Below, piece by piece: positions 24,412 to 37,191 of a stretch of 64,000 nucleotides of DNA. A program made the position numbers and the translations under genes. The notes under the pieces were generated by a model, which did no database searches, was not told where the DNA came from, and saw only the letters and a list, made by a program, of their open reading frames with translations. The stretch is from positions 33,688,040 to 33,752,039 of the forward strand of contig OZ024936.1 of NCBI GenBank assembly GCA_964017235.1, in the 5' to 3' direction. Source of the stretch: Sabellastarte sp. h YS-2021. Its lineage: Eukaryota > Annelida > Polychaeta > Sabellida > Sabellidae. The stretch's first letter is position 1; each line of letters opens with the position of its first letter.

Positions 24412-25992
24412 AGACGTCTCCTATCACCAAATGTAATTGTATCCACCGGATAGCATCCATTGGATACTATGGATTTGACTTTGTTACGCCTATGCCGCCG
24501 CCGCCGCCACTGTGTGTAGAGAGATTTCACTGTTACCGCTCTAACGAAAAAAATATTATAGCTATCCTTCTCAAATTTGCAGGATATATTCATAGCCATA
24601 AAATCTTGCCTGGGAATATTTTTGACCCCATTTTGAAAAACAAGATGGCCGCCACGGGCGTTTTTTGACTTTAAACAAGGACTTTTGGTGGCCCTCTAGA
24701 GCAATGGGTATTATAGGTAGAGATCTCAAATTCGCAGGATATGTTCCTCATTATAAAATCTTGACTGGGAATATTTTTGGCCTCATTTTGAAAAACAAGA
24801 TGGCTGCCACAGGCGTTTCTTTGCAGTCATGAAAAGTGCTTATATCTCCCTTATTACTGGTCCTAGAGGTTTGGGATGGTAAACCAACCTATAGGAAATC
24901 ATGGGCTGGGAATCTTTTGGTGTGGTCGGATTTGACCTTGGACCCCTCCTTCAAGGTCAAACGAGGATAGCCAAACTTAAAAGTGCTTATAACTCGCTTA
25001 TTATTGGTCCTAGAGGTTTGGGATGGTAACCAACCTATAGGAAATCATGGGCCGGGAATCTTTTGGTGTGGTCGGATTTGACCTTGGACCCCTCCTTCAA
25101 GGTCAAATGGGGATAGCCAAACTTAAAAGTGCTTATAACTCGCTTATTATTGGTCCTAGAGGTTTGGGATGGTAAACCAACCTATAGGAAATCATGGACC
25201 GGGAATCTTTTGGTGTGGTCGGATTTGACCTTGGACCCCTCCTTCAAGGTCAAATGGGGATAGCCAAACTTAAAAGTGCTTATAACTCGCTTATTATTGG
25301 TCCTAGAGGTTTGGGATGGTAAACCAACCTATAGGAAATCATGGGCTGGGAATCTTTTGGTGTGGTCGGATTTGACCTTGGACCCCTCCTTCAAGGTCAA
25401 ACGAGCATAGCCAAACTTAAAAGTGCTTATAACTCGCTTATTATTGGTCCTAGAGGTTTAGGATGGTAAACCAACATATAGGAAATCATGGGCTGGGAAT
25501 CTATGGCTGTGGTCGGATTTGACCTTGGACCCCTCCTTCAAGGTCAAACGAGGATAGTACACAAAATCATGTGCTGGGAATCTATTGCTGTGGTCAGATT
25601 TGACCTTGGACCCTCCATCAAGGTCAAACGAGGATAGCCAAACTTAAAAGTGCTTATAACTCGCTTATTATTGGTCCTAGAGCTTTGGAATGGTAAACCA
25701 AAATCTAGGAAATCATGGGCTGGGAATCTTTTGGTGTGATCGGATTTGACCTTTGGCCCCTCTTTCAAGGTCAAATGAGGATTGCCAAAATTAGTGTTTA
25801 TATCTTGCTTATTCGTATTCCTAGAGGTTTGCAGTGTCACACCAACCTATAGGAAATCATGGGCTAAGAATCTTTTGATATTGTCAGATTTCACCTTGGG
25901 CTTCTCCTTCAAGGTTAAGCGATGTTAGAATGGCTTTGGTGAGTTTTCTTCTGGTGGATACAATTTGCATCGGTTCTCCGATGCGATAGGTC
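24412..25992 (+). mobile_element. hairpin-ended element, family 3, about 1.6 kb
   Basis: The left end AGACGTCTCCTATCACC..ATTGTATCCACC is inverted at the right: GGTGGATACAAT..GATAGGTCT. The right end has a 7 bp hairpin, GCATCGG (25967-25973), TTCT, CCGATGC (25978-25984). The interior is about eight 147 bp tandem units marked by GGTCCTAGAGGTTTGGGATG and TTTGACCTTGGACCCCTCC. Two longer left modules contain AAAACAAGATGGC.GCCAC. A GCC-triplet run lies at 24494-24508. No coding frame. Confidence 0.8.
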
Positions 25993-28900
25993 TAGTTTGT
26001 AATTGTAATTGTAAATTTTAAATACAAATATGTAAATATCTTATTCAATAAAAAGAGTTTTTAAAAGTAATCTTTACCAAATTTGAATAAAACTGAAATA
26101 ATGAATAAGATCTAAGATACAAATTAGGTGTACATAGATAGTCAGAAGGAGATTCAGTCTGATTCTGGGAAATGTCTTCAAGTTTTGGAGAGAGAAGACA
26201 GTAACTATATGCATATCGACAAATTAGTGGCTTAATTGCTTCCCAGTAGCATTTTTATGAAAAGAATGAACCGATTAAACGTGGTCAGATATCAATATCA
26301 GTGTGTGTACACGCCGTAGTGTCTGTAGCACCATATCAGTTAACATCAGCCTCAGAGCCACCCATTGTCCACATTGTTTGCCAACCCTGAAACTGTTTGT
26401 TCCAGCCATCAGTGGAAACAATTATACCAATCATTTGAAATGTTCCAATATTTGCCAGTTAGAATAGCTTTTTGATGATTTTGTTTACACATTTCTTCAA
26501 ATACAATATGAAATATCTACAATACACAAACTCCTACAATTAAATGAACGAACAAAAAGTCTAAAAATTTCCTAGAATTTGACAATGTATAAATAAGATT
26601 ACAAATAAGATAGTTATTTAAAAAAACATATCAGAAGCTGTGAGGAAATTACCTCCAAATGGAGAAAGTTTCACATTTTTTTTTTTTTTGCAAATTTGGG
26701 GGTCTGTTGCTGAGGTTACTCATCAGCATAAAAGGCATAAATCTGGTACAAACCAATGTCCACTTACAACATTCACATTGTTGTCTTTGCAACAGAATTA
26801 GACCTAGTGAACAAGCACAGAACTTTCTCTAGAGAACATCCTTTTGAGGGCATGAATGAAAGCCCCCAATTTCTTAAAATTTTGATCACAATTAAGCTAC
26901 TGAATCAAGTCTGAAAAAGAATAAAAATACATCTACTCAATAAGGATTTCTAAATGAAAGTGTTGACACTAAATACAATGAGAAAGTCCTATTACACCCA
27001 TCATGTATTTGCACATTGTCAAGTAGTTGAAAAATGAGTGTAATTTACCAGTCATACTGGAAGTGTTATACTCTATATTATGTTTAGTGCTGAGTTCCCT
27101 CTCCAAATCTGTCCTACTAGTTTTCTCACCCTTTTGGTCACAGAATATTGTTGTATTTTTGTCTGTTAATTTTTGCAAAAATTAATGTCCACAATGAATA
27201 CTAGCAATAAACACCAATGACAGAATTTTGTTAAACTTCGTCTGAAATTATTTAAATGTTTTTGTCCTTTGTAGCGCTCTGTCTAACTTTCATTTATCCT
27301 ACAAGCTTAGTTTGAAGCCTGCTATCAAGTATAATGTACAATTGTGAACACACAGAGCAAAGAAAAACTTCTAAACATATATTTTCTTGGATGACATTTC
27401 CCAACCACTTCAAAATCAAGATAAAATATACATATTTGTTGCCAAAATAGAACTTGAGTAGTGAGAATTAATTTTCAATAATATCTTACATTACTGTTTA
27501 TTTTATCTGACAGGACAGAATTTTTTCCATGTAATTTTTTGTCATCTGTATTGAGGACAGTGTATTGTGTAGGCTTACTTATTATAATGTACAGTAAGAT
27601 GTGTAAAATCTGCTACAGTATGTGAAATTCACCACTTAAAATTAAGATAAAAGTAGAAAAATTCACTTAAATTCTGTACTGAGTAAATAAATGCTTTGCA
27701 ATTGTCCCACTAAAACACAAAGTTTGTGAGAATTTCTCACAACTAAAAAAGGAGTAAAACCCTTCTCATCTCGGCGGTAGTGTAAGGCCGCAATTTATGG
27801 TCGAAATTCACAGACGACCTTGATCTCGGAAACATACAATAAAGGTCAGCTTTACCTCAGTGTGAGGTGGTCAGAAGTGATTTTCAACAACTAGACAGAA
27901 GTTTTGAACATAACCAAAGTTTCCATGGCAAGGACAAATGCAGGGAAGGTAGCTAAAGGTAGAAGGCGGAAGTATAAGATTTAAAGGAAATATTAGAAAG
28001 GTTTGGAGACGGCTTTATTACTGTCATTTGCCATCTATTGAAAACGTGTATATCACAGGGTGGCATGAGCAGCAGTGTCTGACGAGGTACAAACCCTCAC
28101 CTACAGGAAGTGCTGACAAAATGTGGATTTTGAATCCAGATTAGGATCAATGTTTATTTAGACCAAGCCATGGGTAGACTCAACCTTGTGTGAAGAAATA
28201 ACCCTGATGTGATGTATACTGTTAAACTATGCATGCATATATTGCCAAAAAAAATCACAAAAACAATTTTGGATTTGAATCAAATCATCTTTGAAGAGGA
28301 CAGAGCCACAGAAAAAAAGGACCTGATGTATAGTTTTAGAGTTAAACACACGGACAAACAAACAGATGTGATTACACTACCCTAAGCCCTCTCATTCAAG
28401 TGGGGTGGGGTGGGGAATGAGGTTAATAAAATTGTCTCATCCATGGTGAATTTCTGAGACTGTGGTGAATTTTACATGTTTTACTCAAACAACTGTAACT
28501 ATATCTACAGCACATATTGATTGTGCATTCCCAAGAGTTAGGCAGGGTAAATGATGCATAGTTATGAGGACAATGATTACTTTATTGTATTTATCTGTTC
28601 TCGTGTTACACTTCTGAGATGTGGTACACCTAATTGAAAAGATTTTTTTTTGAGATGTCTAATAACTTTCATGTGTCTTTTTTCACATGAAATGGTTTGA
28701 TATAGGAAGTAATGAGGGAGCCATTTGAGGTGAAAGGGTTTTAACATGGACCTTGTTTCAATATGTATATAGCTATTCTAATTCTAATTTGACTTTTATA
28801 GTGCTTCATCTCTTCAACATGCAGATTCTTAACGATGCAACAAATCCACAAGTGTGAGTCCAAGAAAAATCAAATATCTGGTGACATGGAAACGGGGAGT

Positions 28901-29282
28901 AACCATCGAGACACCAAGAACGAACAGGAAGCTAAACCTTAGTGAATAGCTATGATTTCAGTTCAATCTAAACAATCTGCTAGCTATCAACTATTTATGG
29001 TAGCTATCAGCTTTAACATATCACTATTTATTAATCCATGATTACAATATACAATAAACGGCAGGGTTTTATGAAAAAATGATGGAATATACTGGAATCT
29101 GAGAAATAAATGTATGAGTATTATACAAATGTTTCACACAGCAGTGAAACTGATGCACATCTTATGAAGCAATATAAATGCATGACTGGAGAATCATTTA
29201 ACCATTTGGTTCAACAATCAACTTTGACTACCTGGTCTATCTTTGACAAACCTTATCTGAGATGTCAAAAGGTTTAGCGAAA
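25993..29282. other. non-coding intronic stretch
   Basis: No exon or recognised repeat. A poly-T run lies at about 26673-26687. 27753-28100 is less AT-rich but shows no frame or RNA structure I can support. Confidence 0.4.
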
Positions 29283-29412
29283 GTCAAAGTTGTGATTTTA
29301 TGTCCCTTTCAATAGCAAAGGTCATATCTTGACACACTCAGTTTTATGAGAACTGACTGATTAAATGCCACACTAGTTGATCACTTGGCAAGATGGCAGT
29401 GGCAAGGTCTCA
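29283..29412 (-). mobile_element. decayed SINE (family 2)
   Basis: On the minus strand it preserves AGTGTGGCATTTAATCAG (compare AGTTTGGCATCTAATCAC at 23.7 kb), GGTCATATCTTGACACAC on the plus strand, and the tail GGGACATAAAATCACAACTT. Its B box is lost. Confidence 0.55.
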
Positions 29413-30623
29413 TGAATAGCCACAACAATGAGTCATGTCAATCCTCAAAGATAATGCAATAATGGAAAAAGTAAAAAAGGACAGAAAAAGATGGACAGTG
29501 AAAACTTCATCATTCTCCAGAAAAAAAATATAAATGTATATTATATAAAAATACCAGTTAAAAACACAGTGAATCAAACTAAATGGTGAATAATATTGCA
29601 AAACAAGACTTGAAAATTACGGGTTTGTTTTTTCAACTATTTAGGTCACCTCATTCATGACTGTCCACTGGTTTTGTAGTCTTTAAAGTCTGTGACTGGT
29701 AAGACCAAACACACTTCTTGACAGTAAAGGATCTGCTTTCATTTTCATCTGGTCAACCAGAAGAGGTGGGGTAAACACATGGTTTTATTTGGGGTCACTT
29801 GGTCCATTAGAATAGTTCATGGACCAGTTTTAATGGGATTCCAATCAGCATTGTGAATGGAGTGCTGTTCCCAGTATGCTCAGGAACAGATCCGAGTGTT
29901 TCAGATATTCTGAATTGTATCTGGATTCAACTCCTTCCCTTTCTCCCTGCATATGAATTAGTCCAAAACCCAATGTTTGGTCTAGAAGTTAGTCACATTA
30001 TTTTTTTTTAAATCGGGGTGTCTTGTGATTCAGAAGCCAGTTATAAAGATCATGTGTACAAAAACATAAGTATGTCAGGGCACACAACACCATAAAGTGT
30101 GAGTACTGCTTAAAACATTTACCAAGTCTATACAACTACATTGGATTACTTTGAAACTTTATCACTGACACACCCTAGATGGTATTAATTCAAAAAAACA
30201 AAACATATGGGCTCTTTCTCAGGACTCTGTTGACAACACCGTTTTGGCATTGTCACTTCTTGGTACATGCTTATGTAATTTGGTAAACAATGGCACTGTA
30301 ATGTAATACACAGTCCATCTGTGGCAGTATGAGCTCTCTTCTTTCAGGTAATAATAAGCAAACCCTAGATAAACTTCAATACAGATGTTTAAACTCACTA
30401 CTCTATAACATATAAGTCCATGAGAAGAAAAAAATGGAAGCCAGTAATATGTTTTAACCTGCTTTTCTGGAATTTTAGCACAATTTTTTTAAATTCTGGA
30501 ATTATTAAGAGCTTGCCAATCATTTACCAAACATTTAGCAACCATTATTATAAAAATTCATTTTGTTATGAAATTGCAAATTTTCTCACAAGTACCTCGA
30601 GGGTTTATCTGACATGATTTATG
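29413..30623. other. non-coding intronic stretch
   Basis: Nothing supported. Confidence 0.35.
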
Positions 30624-30860
30624 TTATTGCTGTATTTCAGTGGGCAGGTGGTCAGTGATCATTTTGTCAGTGAACAATTTATTACTAGGTAATTCACACA
30701 TGGAAGTAAGGTCAGTGGACATTTCACTATCATACACTAGTTCAGTGGACACCAAGTCAGTGGAAAATTTATCAGCATACATGGTCAGTGGTGAGGCTTT
30801 TTGGTCATGAGACAATTCCACTGGCCAACTGTTGCCCAGCCAGATGTCCCAGATTGTTTC
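30624..30860. repeat. irregular GTCAGTG(GAC) repeat block
   Basis: GTCAGTG followed by GAC, AAC or ATC recurs at uneven spacing at least seven times between 30640 and 30795. On the minus strand it gives a frame of STDL/STEL phrases (30624-30887), which I treat as repeat translation. 30812-30852 matches 13066-13105. Confidence 0.55.
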
Positions 30861-31017
30861 AACAGGTGCCTTTGGAAGTGAATTCAAAAGGCTGCCTTGA
30901 ATTTCATTTTTCTTTCTTCAATATTTTGAAAACTTAAGCAAAAAAAATACTGTGGAAAGAGTTGACAACAGATAATCTAATGTAGTCATGAAATATTTTC
31001 TTTGAATATCTGTTTCA

Positions 31018-31700
31018 AAAATAGCATCAGAGACGCCCATTCCTCCATGTCTGAGGAAACTGTACAGGACACCATACAGAGATACAGTGATGCAGAAGAG
31101 GTGAAAAGGTACAACTGATCAGATTTCTGGCAGAACAGACAGTTTAAGTTTTGTAAGAGTACAGGAGAAATAACTCACAAGAAAGGGGAAATGTGTGAAG
31201 ACAAAGAATCAAAAGAAGACAATTTAAGAGCAAGCTACAAGGAGAGATTAATTTGGAAACTAGAAGTTTATAAACTGTAAAATTCATTACTTGGAGTCAA
31301 AGTTTACTGTCCATAGAGATAGTACAACTAGGTATAAGTACAATGTTTAATAATCAATTACAGCAATCCGAATAGCTTTATGATAGGTGAAATGTGTCTG
31401 AAATGTACTATTAGAAACCATTCTGGCACAGCCAGGCTTAGTGGACACCAACCACCAAGATCACCCCATGATATTGCTCGACTACATTTCCTGAGGAACA
31501 ACCCTGCAAAGGTTTGACATTCTACCTTACAGTTGTTGCAATCTGCAAAAGATAAGACTTTCAAGTCCAAAGTCGGAAATGTTTCAACTCCATGGTCACT
31601 GAGCCTAGGTCAAAGGTCACACCAAGGATACACCATGATGTTGTACAACTACATCCCCCAAGCAGTAGTCCCTGCTAAGTTTCAACTTTTTTATCTTTTC
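31018..31700 (+). repeat. dispersed repeat shared with 52160-53220 (diverged copy)
   Basis: AAATAGCATCAGAGACGCCC opens both copies. Both continue through GTGAAA.GTTCAA-type sequence, AATTATAAATCTGTAAAATT-type sequence and CAGCTGAAGCAATCC-type sequence. Both then reach the AGGTCAAAGGTCACACCA and CCATGATGTTG.ACAACTACA module of the 146 bp repeat. Here only about one 146 bp unit remains. Confidence 0.65.
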
Positions 31701-31822
31701 TAGTGACCTGGCCTGGACAAGGTTGGCAGCCTTTTTAGGCTGTGGGGTGAATCCATCAGTTAATAGAAAACTGTTGTGTGACTTGATAAGATACGCATTC
31801 ACTGATCACTCAGCTGGACTTA

Positions 31823-31848
31823 ATTGCCCATTTTATGAAATGGGCAAT
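31823..31848. repeat. near-perfect palindrome, hairpin A
   Basis: ATTGCCCATTT, loop TATG, AAATGGGCAAT: eleven paired bases. A GTATGAAA..TTTCATGCATA second hairpin follows at about 31852-31881. Confidence 0.7.
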
Positions 31849-32243
31849 ACCATGTATGAAAAAGAAAGTTTCATGCATAAAAATAGTTCATTGCATTAAT
31901 ACCACAGTAAAAATTTAATTCAACCTTATTTTTATATTTTTATGAAAACAACAAATTTTACTGTAAAAAATGTTATTTCTAGTATTAGAAACATCATAAC
32001 ACAGTACATAATACCCACAGTAAGTCATTAAGTAATTCCAATAAAAAACACATCCTTTATTTAACTGAAATATCAAATAGACATTAAAATAGATATTTAT
32101 TGTTTCTAAACAATATTGAAATAATATAATAAGTGTTTATGATTTACATGTCAGGGTACCTTAACCAACCTTCACTACATTAACCAACTGTGAATACTCT
32201 GGTGACTTTTTTTTGCAAAACGTGATTAAAATCACTGCTTCAT

Positions 32244-32612
32244 AATCTAATCTAATGTAATCTACTGCTTTGCAAGTGCAATATCTTCCCCAGAAAGGCA
32301 AACTCAGTGTTACTAAACAAAATCATTATCATAGAAAGTGTCCAGGGGTGTTTAAGGTCAGTAATCCAGGATTGTGGGTGTGACCAGGAGGGAAGAAAAC
32401 TATGTTGGGAAACTAGAGCTGAAAAGGTGGGTTTTGAGGTGCTCCCTAAAAGATGCAACAGAGGGACTGTTTCTTACATGATAGGGGAATGAGTTCCAGC
32501 ATAGTGACTGAAGGAATTAGAAAAGTGTTTGATTGATTAGTGAACTCTACAATCGAAAGTGGGGGTTTGAAGGAACTTGAGTTTGGGGGTACTTCGCCTT
32601 GTATTTCTGGAA
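32244..32612 (-). pseudogene. L2/CR1-like LINE fragment, extreme 3' end
   Basis: Closely matches 37192-37575. On the minus strand it encodes remnants of the reverse transcriptase C-terminus (NTRRSTPKLKFLQTP) with stops, then a 3'UTR ending in TAGATTA-type short repeats. 5' truncated, as is normal for this class. Confidence 0.75.
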
Positions 32613-32873
32613 GGCCAACTTTTTCTAAAGTTTTTACAGAAATAGATAACCAGTACTATGATCGCAGACCCAGCTAAACATTTGTAGCCACAGTACCCAA
32701 TTGTCATCACACCTCGAAATATTTTTAGCAATTCTACCATTGTCTAATGATTAATTGCATTCTTGTAACTAAGACCGAAAAAACATCATTTACTTAACTC
32801 TCTTTTTACCTTTATCTTTTAAAATAACACAGTTTCAATCTTTCTTATATATTTGTAGGCCTTCTGTAACATA

Positions 32874-33066
32874 CCGTATTTTTCCAAAATATGGCCCGGG
32901 CGTTAATTATTTTCAAATGGTTATCAGACCAGGCGTTAAATTGAACGAGGCGTTCTTTTGAAGTATAAAAACAGTGTCATAAATTGTAAACAGTGTGCTT
33001 GGTACCCAGACGTTAATTTGAACCAGGCGTTTATTTGAACCTGGGAGTTATTTTGGAAATTTACGG
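32874..33066. mobile_element. 193 bp TA-flanked MITE
   Basis: Inverted ends CCGTATTTTTCCAAAATA (left) and TATTTTGGAAATTTACGG (right), flanked by TA at 32872-32873 and 33067-33068. The interior repeats GGCGTTAATT/GGCGTTTATTTGAAC. A TA target suggests Tc1/mariner-type mobilisation. Confidence 0.8.
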
Positions 33067-33127
33067 TACTGCACAATAGAAATTTTTATAAAGGTGTTGG
33101 CAAAGCTTTTCTTTTATCCGTGTATGA

Positions 33128-33240
33128 AAATATAATTTTCATGCATAAGATTGCCTATTTCATGAAATAGGCAAGTCACAATTGAAAAAAATTCATGAAA
33201 TAGGCAGGACAGTGAACTATTTCATGAAATGGGCTTAACA
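33128..33240. repeat. hairpin cluster B
   Basis: A perfect 24-base palindrome at 33151-33174 (arm TTGCCTATTTCA) is preceded by TATGAAAATATAATTTTCAT and followed by two more TTCATGAAATAGGC / TTTCATGAAATGGGC half-sites. It resembles hairpin A at 31823-31881. Confidence 0.7.
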
Positions 33241-33759
33241 CATACAAAAAATAAAATAATCAATGATAAAATTAAAGCTATCTTCCATCTGTCAAAAGCC
33301 ATTGAGAAGAAGACTATTCTACCCTTGAGTAATCCGAGCCCTATCTTCAAAGACAACACTTACAAACAACATTGACTGAAGTGCTAAGAGCCTTGTTGAC
33401 CAAACCTTTCTTTGTATGGAGATCACTGACCCAATTCAGAACTTGGTAAATATAATGGCCATTCTCCTGTGAGTGAGCTGATATTCAGTTATGTCAATTT
33501 TTGTTTGTCTGCCATCACTCAAAGATAAATATCTTCTGTGGCATACACATCAAGTTAATTTGTTCTTTGTGATGAAGAAGAGTTCTAACAATGCTTGATA
33601 TAAGCCTGAAGATGTCATTAACTGTCATTCATTAACTGAACAAAACTAAATTCAAAGTCTGAAGACTGAGCTTTTCTATCTGGTTTTTCTTCTATTTGAT
33701 AAATCATAGGATTACTTTTAGCTGATAGTCAATCTTTTAGTGTGTAAATTTAGAATCCA

Positions 33760-34675
33760 GAACATTTGCCCACAGGATCTTTGCCCACACAGACCTATGC
33801 CCACAGGACCTTTGCCCACAGGGACCTTTGCCCGAATCACACCTTTGCCCACAGCAAATTTTACAGGGTAGGATGTTTGCTCACAATACTAATAAATATT
33901 TTTTATGAAAGCATAAACTTTGTCTGTTACACAAATAAGTTATCTTTAGTACAATTACAGTCCAACAACTGCTTTTAATTAGAAGTTTTCAGTTTTAAAA
34001 GAGACTAAGAAAAATACACACTTTACAAAAAAGTGAGTGAGTGATTTGTAACATTTAAACAATATCTATATAACTTTTTAAGATATATAGATTTAAAACA
34101 GCAGTAATTGCTTTTCACCCAAAGGTTCCTTTTTATTATTACAATTAGTATTGCCTTAGATATCTACTTAGGTCACATAGTTGTAAAATAGATCACACAT
34201 TCAAAAGATTTCACTAAAGACTTCCTTTCCATTATCAATATTATAATTAGTACTGCCTTAAATATCTACTAGTGCAACTATCAGACCTAACTAAAAACAC
34301 TAAATGCAGTAGACTAAGGTGCTTAAGAAGTATTGTTTAAAATTACTGATTGTGCTTCAACTAAAAAACTTAACTAAAACACTGATAAAATGCAGGAACA
34401 AAAGTGCTTAAGAGTTTCTGTTTAAAAGTTCACGATTGTTCTTCAGAGTTATTGCTTATAAGTTACAGATTGTTTTGATTGGTCATTATACTAACCAAAA
34501 GTTGATCTGAATGTTGTAGAATAATGTAATAAAAAAAATAAAAATGTTAGTGACCTTATTTTATTAGTATTGTGGGCAAACGTCCTACTCCGTAAAAATT
34601 TGCTGTGGGCAAAGGTCTTGTGGGCATAGATATGTGTGGGCAAAGGTTCTGTGGGAAAACATCCATACACCGAAA
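33760..34675. mobile_element. foldback element with TTTGCCCACAG repeats, about 0.9 kb
   Basis: The left arm (about 33760-33896) repeats TTTGCCCACAGGACC at short intervals and ends CACAATACTAATAAA. The right arm (34556-34675) is its inverted copy. The left arm has an extra GGGACCTTTGCCCGAATC step. The roughly 660 bp between contains its own diverged direct repeat (TTAGTATTGCCTTAGATATC near 34146, TTAGTACTGCCTTAAATATC near 34248). Confidence 0.82.
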
Positions 34676-35223
34676 ATTTGATACAAATATCTGAGATATG
34701 TGAAAAAGGTCATCATTAAAGTTCATCAATTTGAAATTGCAGCATCCATGGCAAAACAACATCTGTAAGACTGTGTCTAGTTGCATAATATTTAAATTTG
34801 TATATCCAAACAGATCTCTGAACCAAAATATCTGACATAGAATTCTACTTTTAAGTATTAAGTGAATGAGTTCAATGGAATCCTTGGTATTAATATTTAT
34901 GCTTTTCTCTGGAAATCTTTGTTAAACAAAAGTACACCATTGGTCCAGTGTACGATGATGTTATACATGAAACTGGAAAAAGCTATTGTTCAATAAGATG
35001 TTGATTTTTCATAAGTAAACTTAAATGAGTACATTGTGTGATAGCAAACCACTGAATTCTGTTGTGCATGCTGTGAAGAGTACTCAGTAACTCTGAAACA
35101 CTAGCGTATTTAATTATTACAAAAATAGAGTATTCTTATCTTGTTTGATACTGACATATTTTCCAAATATTCTGATAAAATGGACTTCAAATGAGTCACT
35201 TATGTAACTTTTACATTGAAATC

Positions 35224-35880
35224 TGGGCCTGTATTCACAAAGAATTAGTCTTATTCTTAAAATTTTTCTTAGAATTGTTGTTTTTCTTAGAATAATTCTA
35301 AGAATAAGAATTTTCCTATTCGCAAAGATACTTATTCTTAGAATTACGCTTGGTCTTAGAATTTTTCTAAGAATGGTTTCTATTTTTACAATTTTTCTAA
35401 GAATAAGAATTTTCTATTCACAAAGATTCTTATTCTTAGAATATTCCAAGAATTGATTTAAATCTAAGACTGACACACAGCATGCTTAACTTAAGAAAAA
35501 TAGTTGTTTTGGTGATTTTTGTGAAGCAACTGATTGCAACTCGACATCCAGAACAGAGTGTTACATATTAAGTTGTATATTGTGTGTACTGTAATGAAAT
35601 GCAGCCTCTTTATATTATTTCAAAATTTCTAGCTTTCTGTTCACATATTGCCAAAATCTGTATTCTTAGAATTTTTCTTAGAATTACACTTAGTCTAAGA
35701 AAAATTCTAAGAATTGCATACATTTCCTTTTATTTCTATTCTTAGAATTATTCTTAGCTAAGAATTTTTTGGTAAATAGGATTTTCCTCTAAGAATAAGA
35801 AAATTCTTAGCATAGAATTTTTCTCAGATTTAGGTGTAATTCTAAGAAAAATTCTAAGAATCTTTGTGAATACAGACCCA
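35224..35880. mobile_element. foldback element with TTCTTAGAATT repeats, 657 bp
   Basis: TGGGCCTGTATTCACAAAG at the left is matched by the inverted TGGGTCTGTATTCACAAAG at the right, 18 of 19 positions. Both sides are built from self-complementary TTCTTAGAATT / AAATTCTAAGAA steps, so the whole can fold on itself. The centre (about 35460-35660) is unique. Confidence 0.85.
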
Positions 35881-37191
35881 GGAAAAATTGGCTAATATGT
35901 TAACAAAGAGCATTTGTGAGAATAGGAATAATGGTAAAGTGTGTTCATGTAAAGAGTTGAAAAATATATAACTTTTAAAAAAAAAATATTTAAAAATTTG
36001 ATTTTATTGACATAAGAAATTTTTTTTTCATAAACTGATGACTTTTTTTTCACTTTTATTGACAAGGCCAACAAATATTACAAAGAAAGAAGGAATAAAA
36101 TTATTATTTTAGCATTTAGGTATTAAAAAAATAATAAAAGAAAGCTATCACAATATTTGCCAAATTACAAATTTAGTCAGTTCAAATGTATTTTATAAAT
36201 TACAAATTTATTTACAATTCAAACACTTTCAAAGAAACACCATTGACTAAGATACCTGTACAAAATCTTCCACTGGTTCCTGTGCTATATGCTGTATACT
36301 TGTGCACAGTGTCAGAAGTGAAAAATCCTGTTTTAGTTAGCAGTAATATATGTCCTCATATATACTGTGTGAAAAATACATGAGGACATTGTAACCATGT
36401 TTGAGGTTCATGTGAATTCAATAAAAATCTGACAGATTTCAGTGTGTTCATATTTACTTGGTTTATCAGTGTTCAATAGGTGCTGTGTCATTTTATCTGT
36501 TATTGTGCACTCATGTATCTCACCTAATTTATTTTGTCACAACAAGTATTGAGAATAGTTGATTAGTAATTTTAATCTCTGGATATCAGTGAGAAGATAG
36601 AGACCAATCAAAGCGATGAGTCAAGGATGCTAATTTCTAATTAATATATCATACTTATGTATCACCAGTAAGCAAGTTTCAGGGGTTTTTTTTTGTTTTT
36701 ACACAAAGTGTGCATATATACCCGGTATGTGTTGTGAACTTATTGAAATGAGCTGGTACTTTACTCTGTCACAGCAACTATTTGAAAAAATCTTGCACAA
36801 TCTTCATCATCTGGTAAAATCTCTTTTCAGCTAGTTGGTTTAGTTAATATCTGTTCTGTAAATATCAACTTATTAATAAACAGAACTTCTGAGACTTAAA
36901 CTAAATTTGGCCAAATTTTGGCTATCAGTTGAGACCTTTTATGAATCTGGGTCAAGTTCTGTGTATATTTTGCCATTTTCAATAGTCATTAACAATACTT
37001 CCTATTTTTTCACTAAAAGTATAACAAATACCCCTACACTCGATGATCCTATTTATAATGCTGCTTGGAAGCATATCATGGCACATACTTCATACAGGAA
37101 GTAAAGACAGAATATGTATTGACAATTGGATGTCATAGCAACACGCATGCATTCTGGGGGACCTATGAATACCATATAAAGTAGCTAAAGT
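35881..37191. other. non-coding intronic stretch
   Basis: Very AT-rich; nothing supported. Confidence 0.35.

Noticed and set aside
30624-30887. 87-residue minus-strand frame of STDL/STEL phrases.
   Set aside because: Produced by the GTCAGTG step repeat; no acceptor or donor of quality at its edges.
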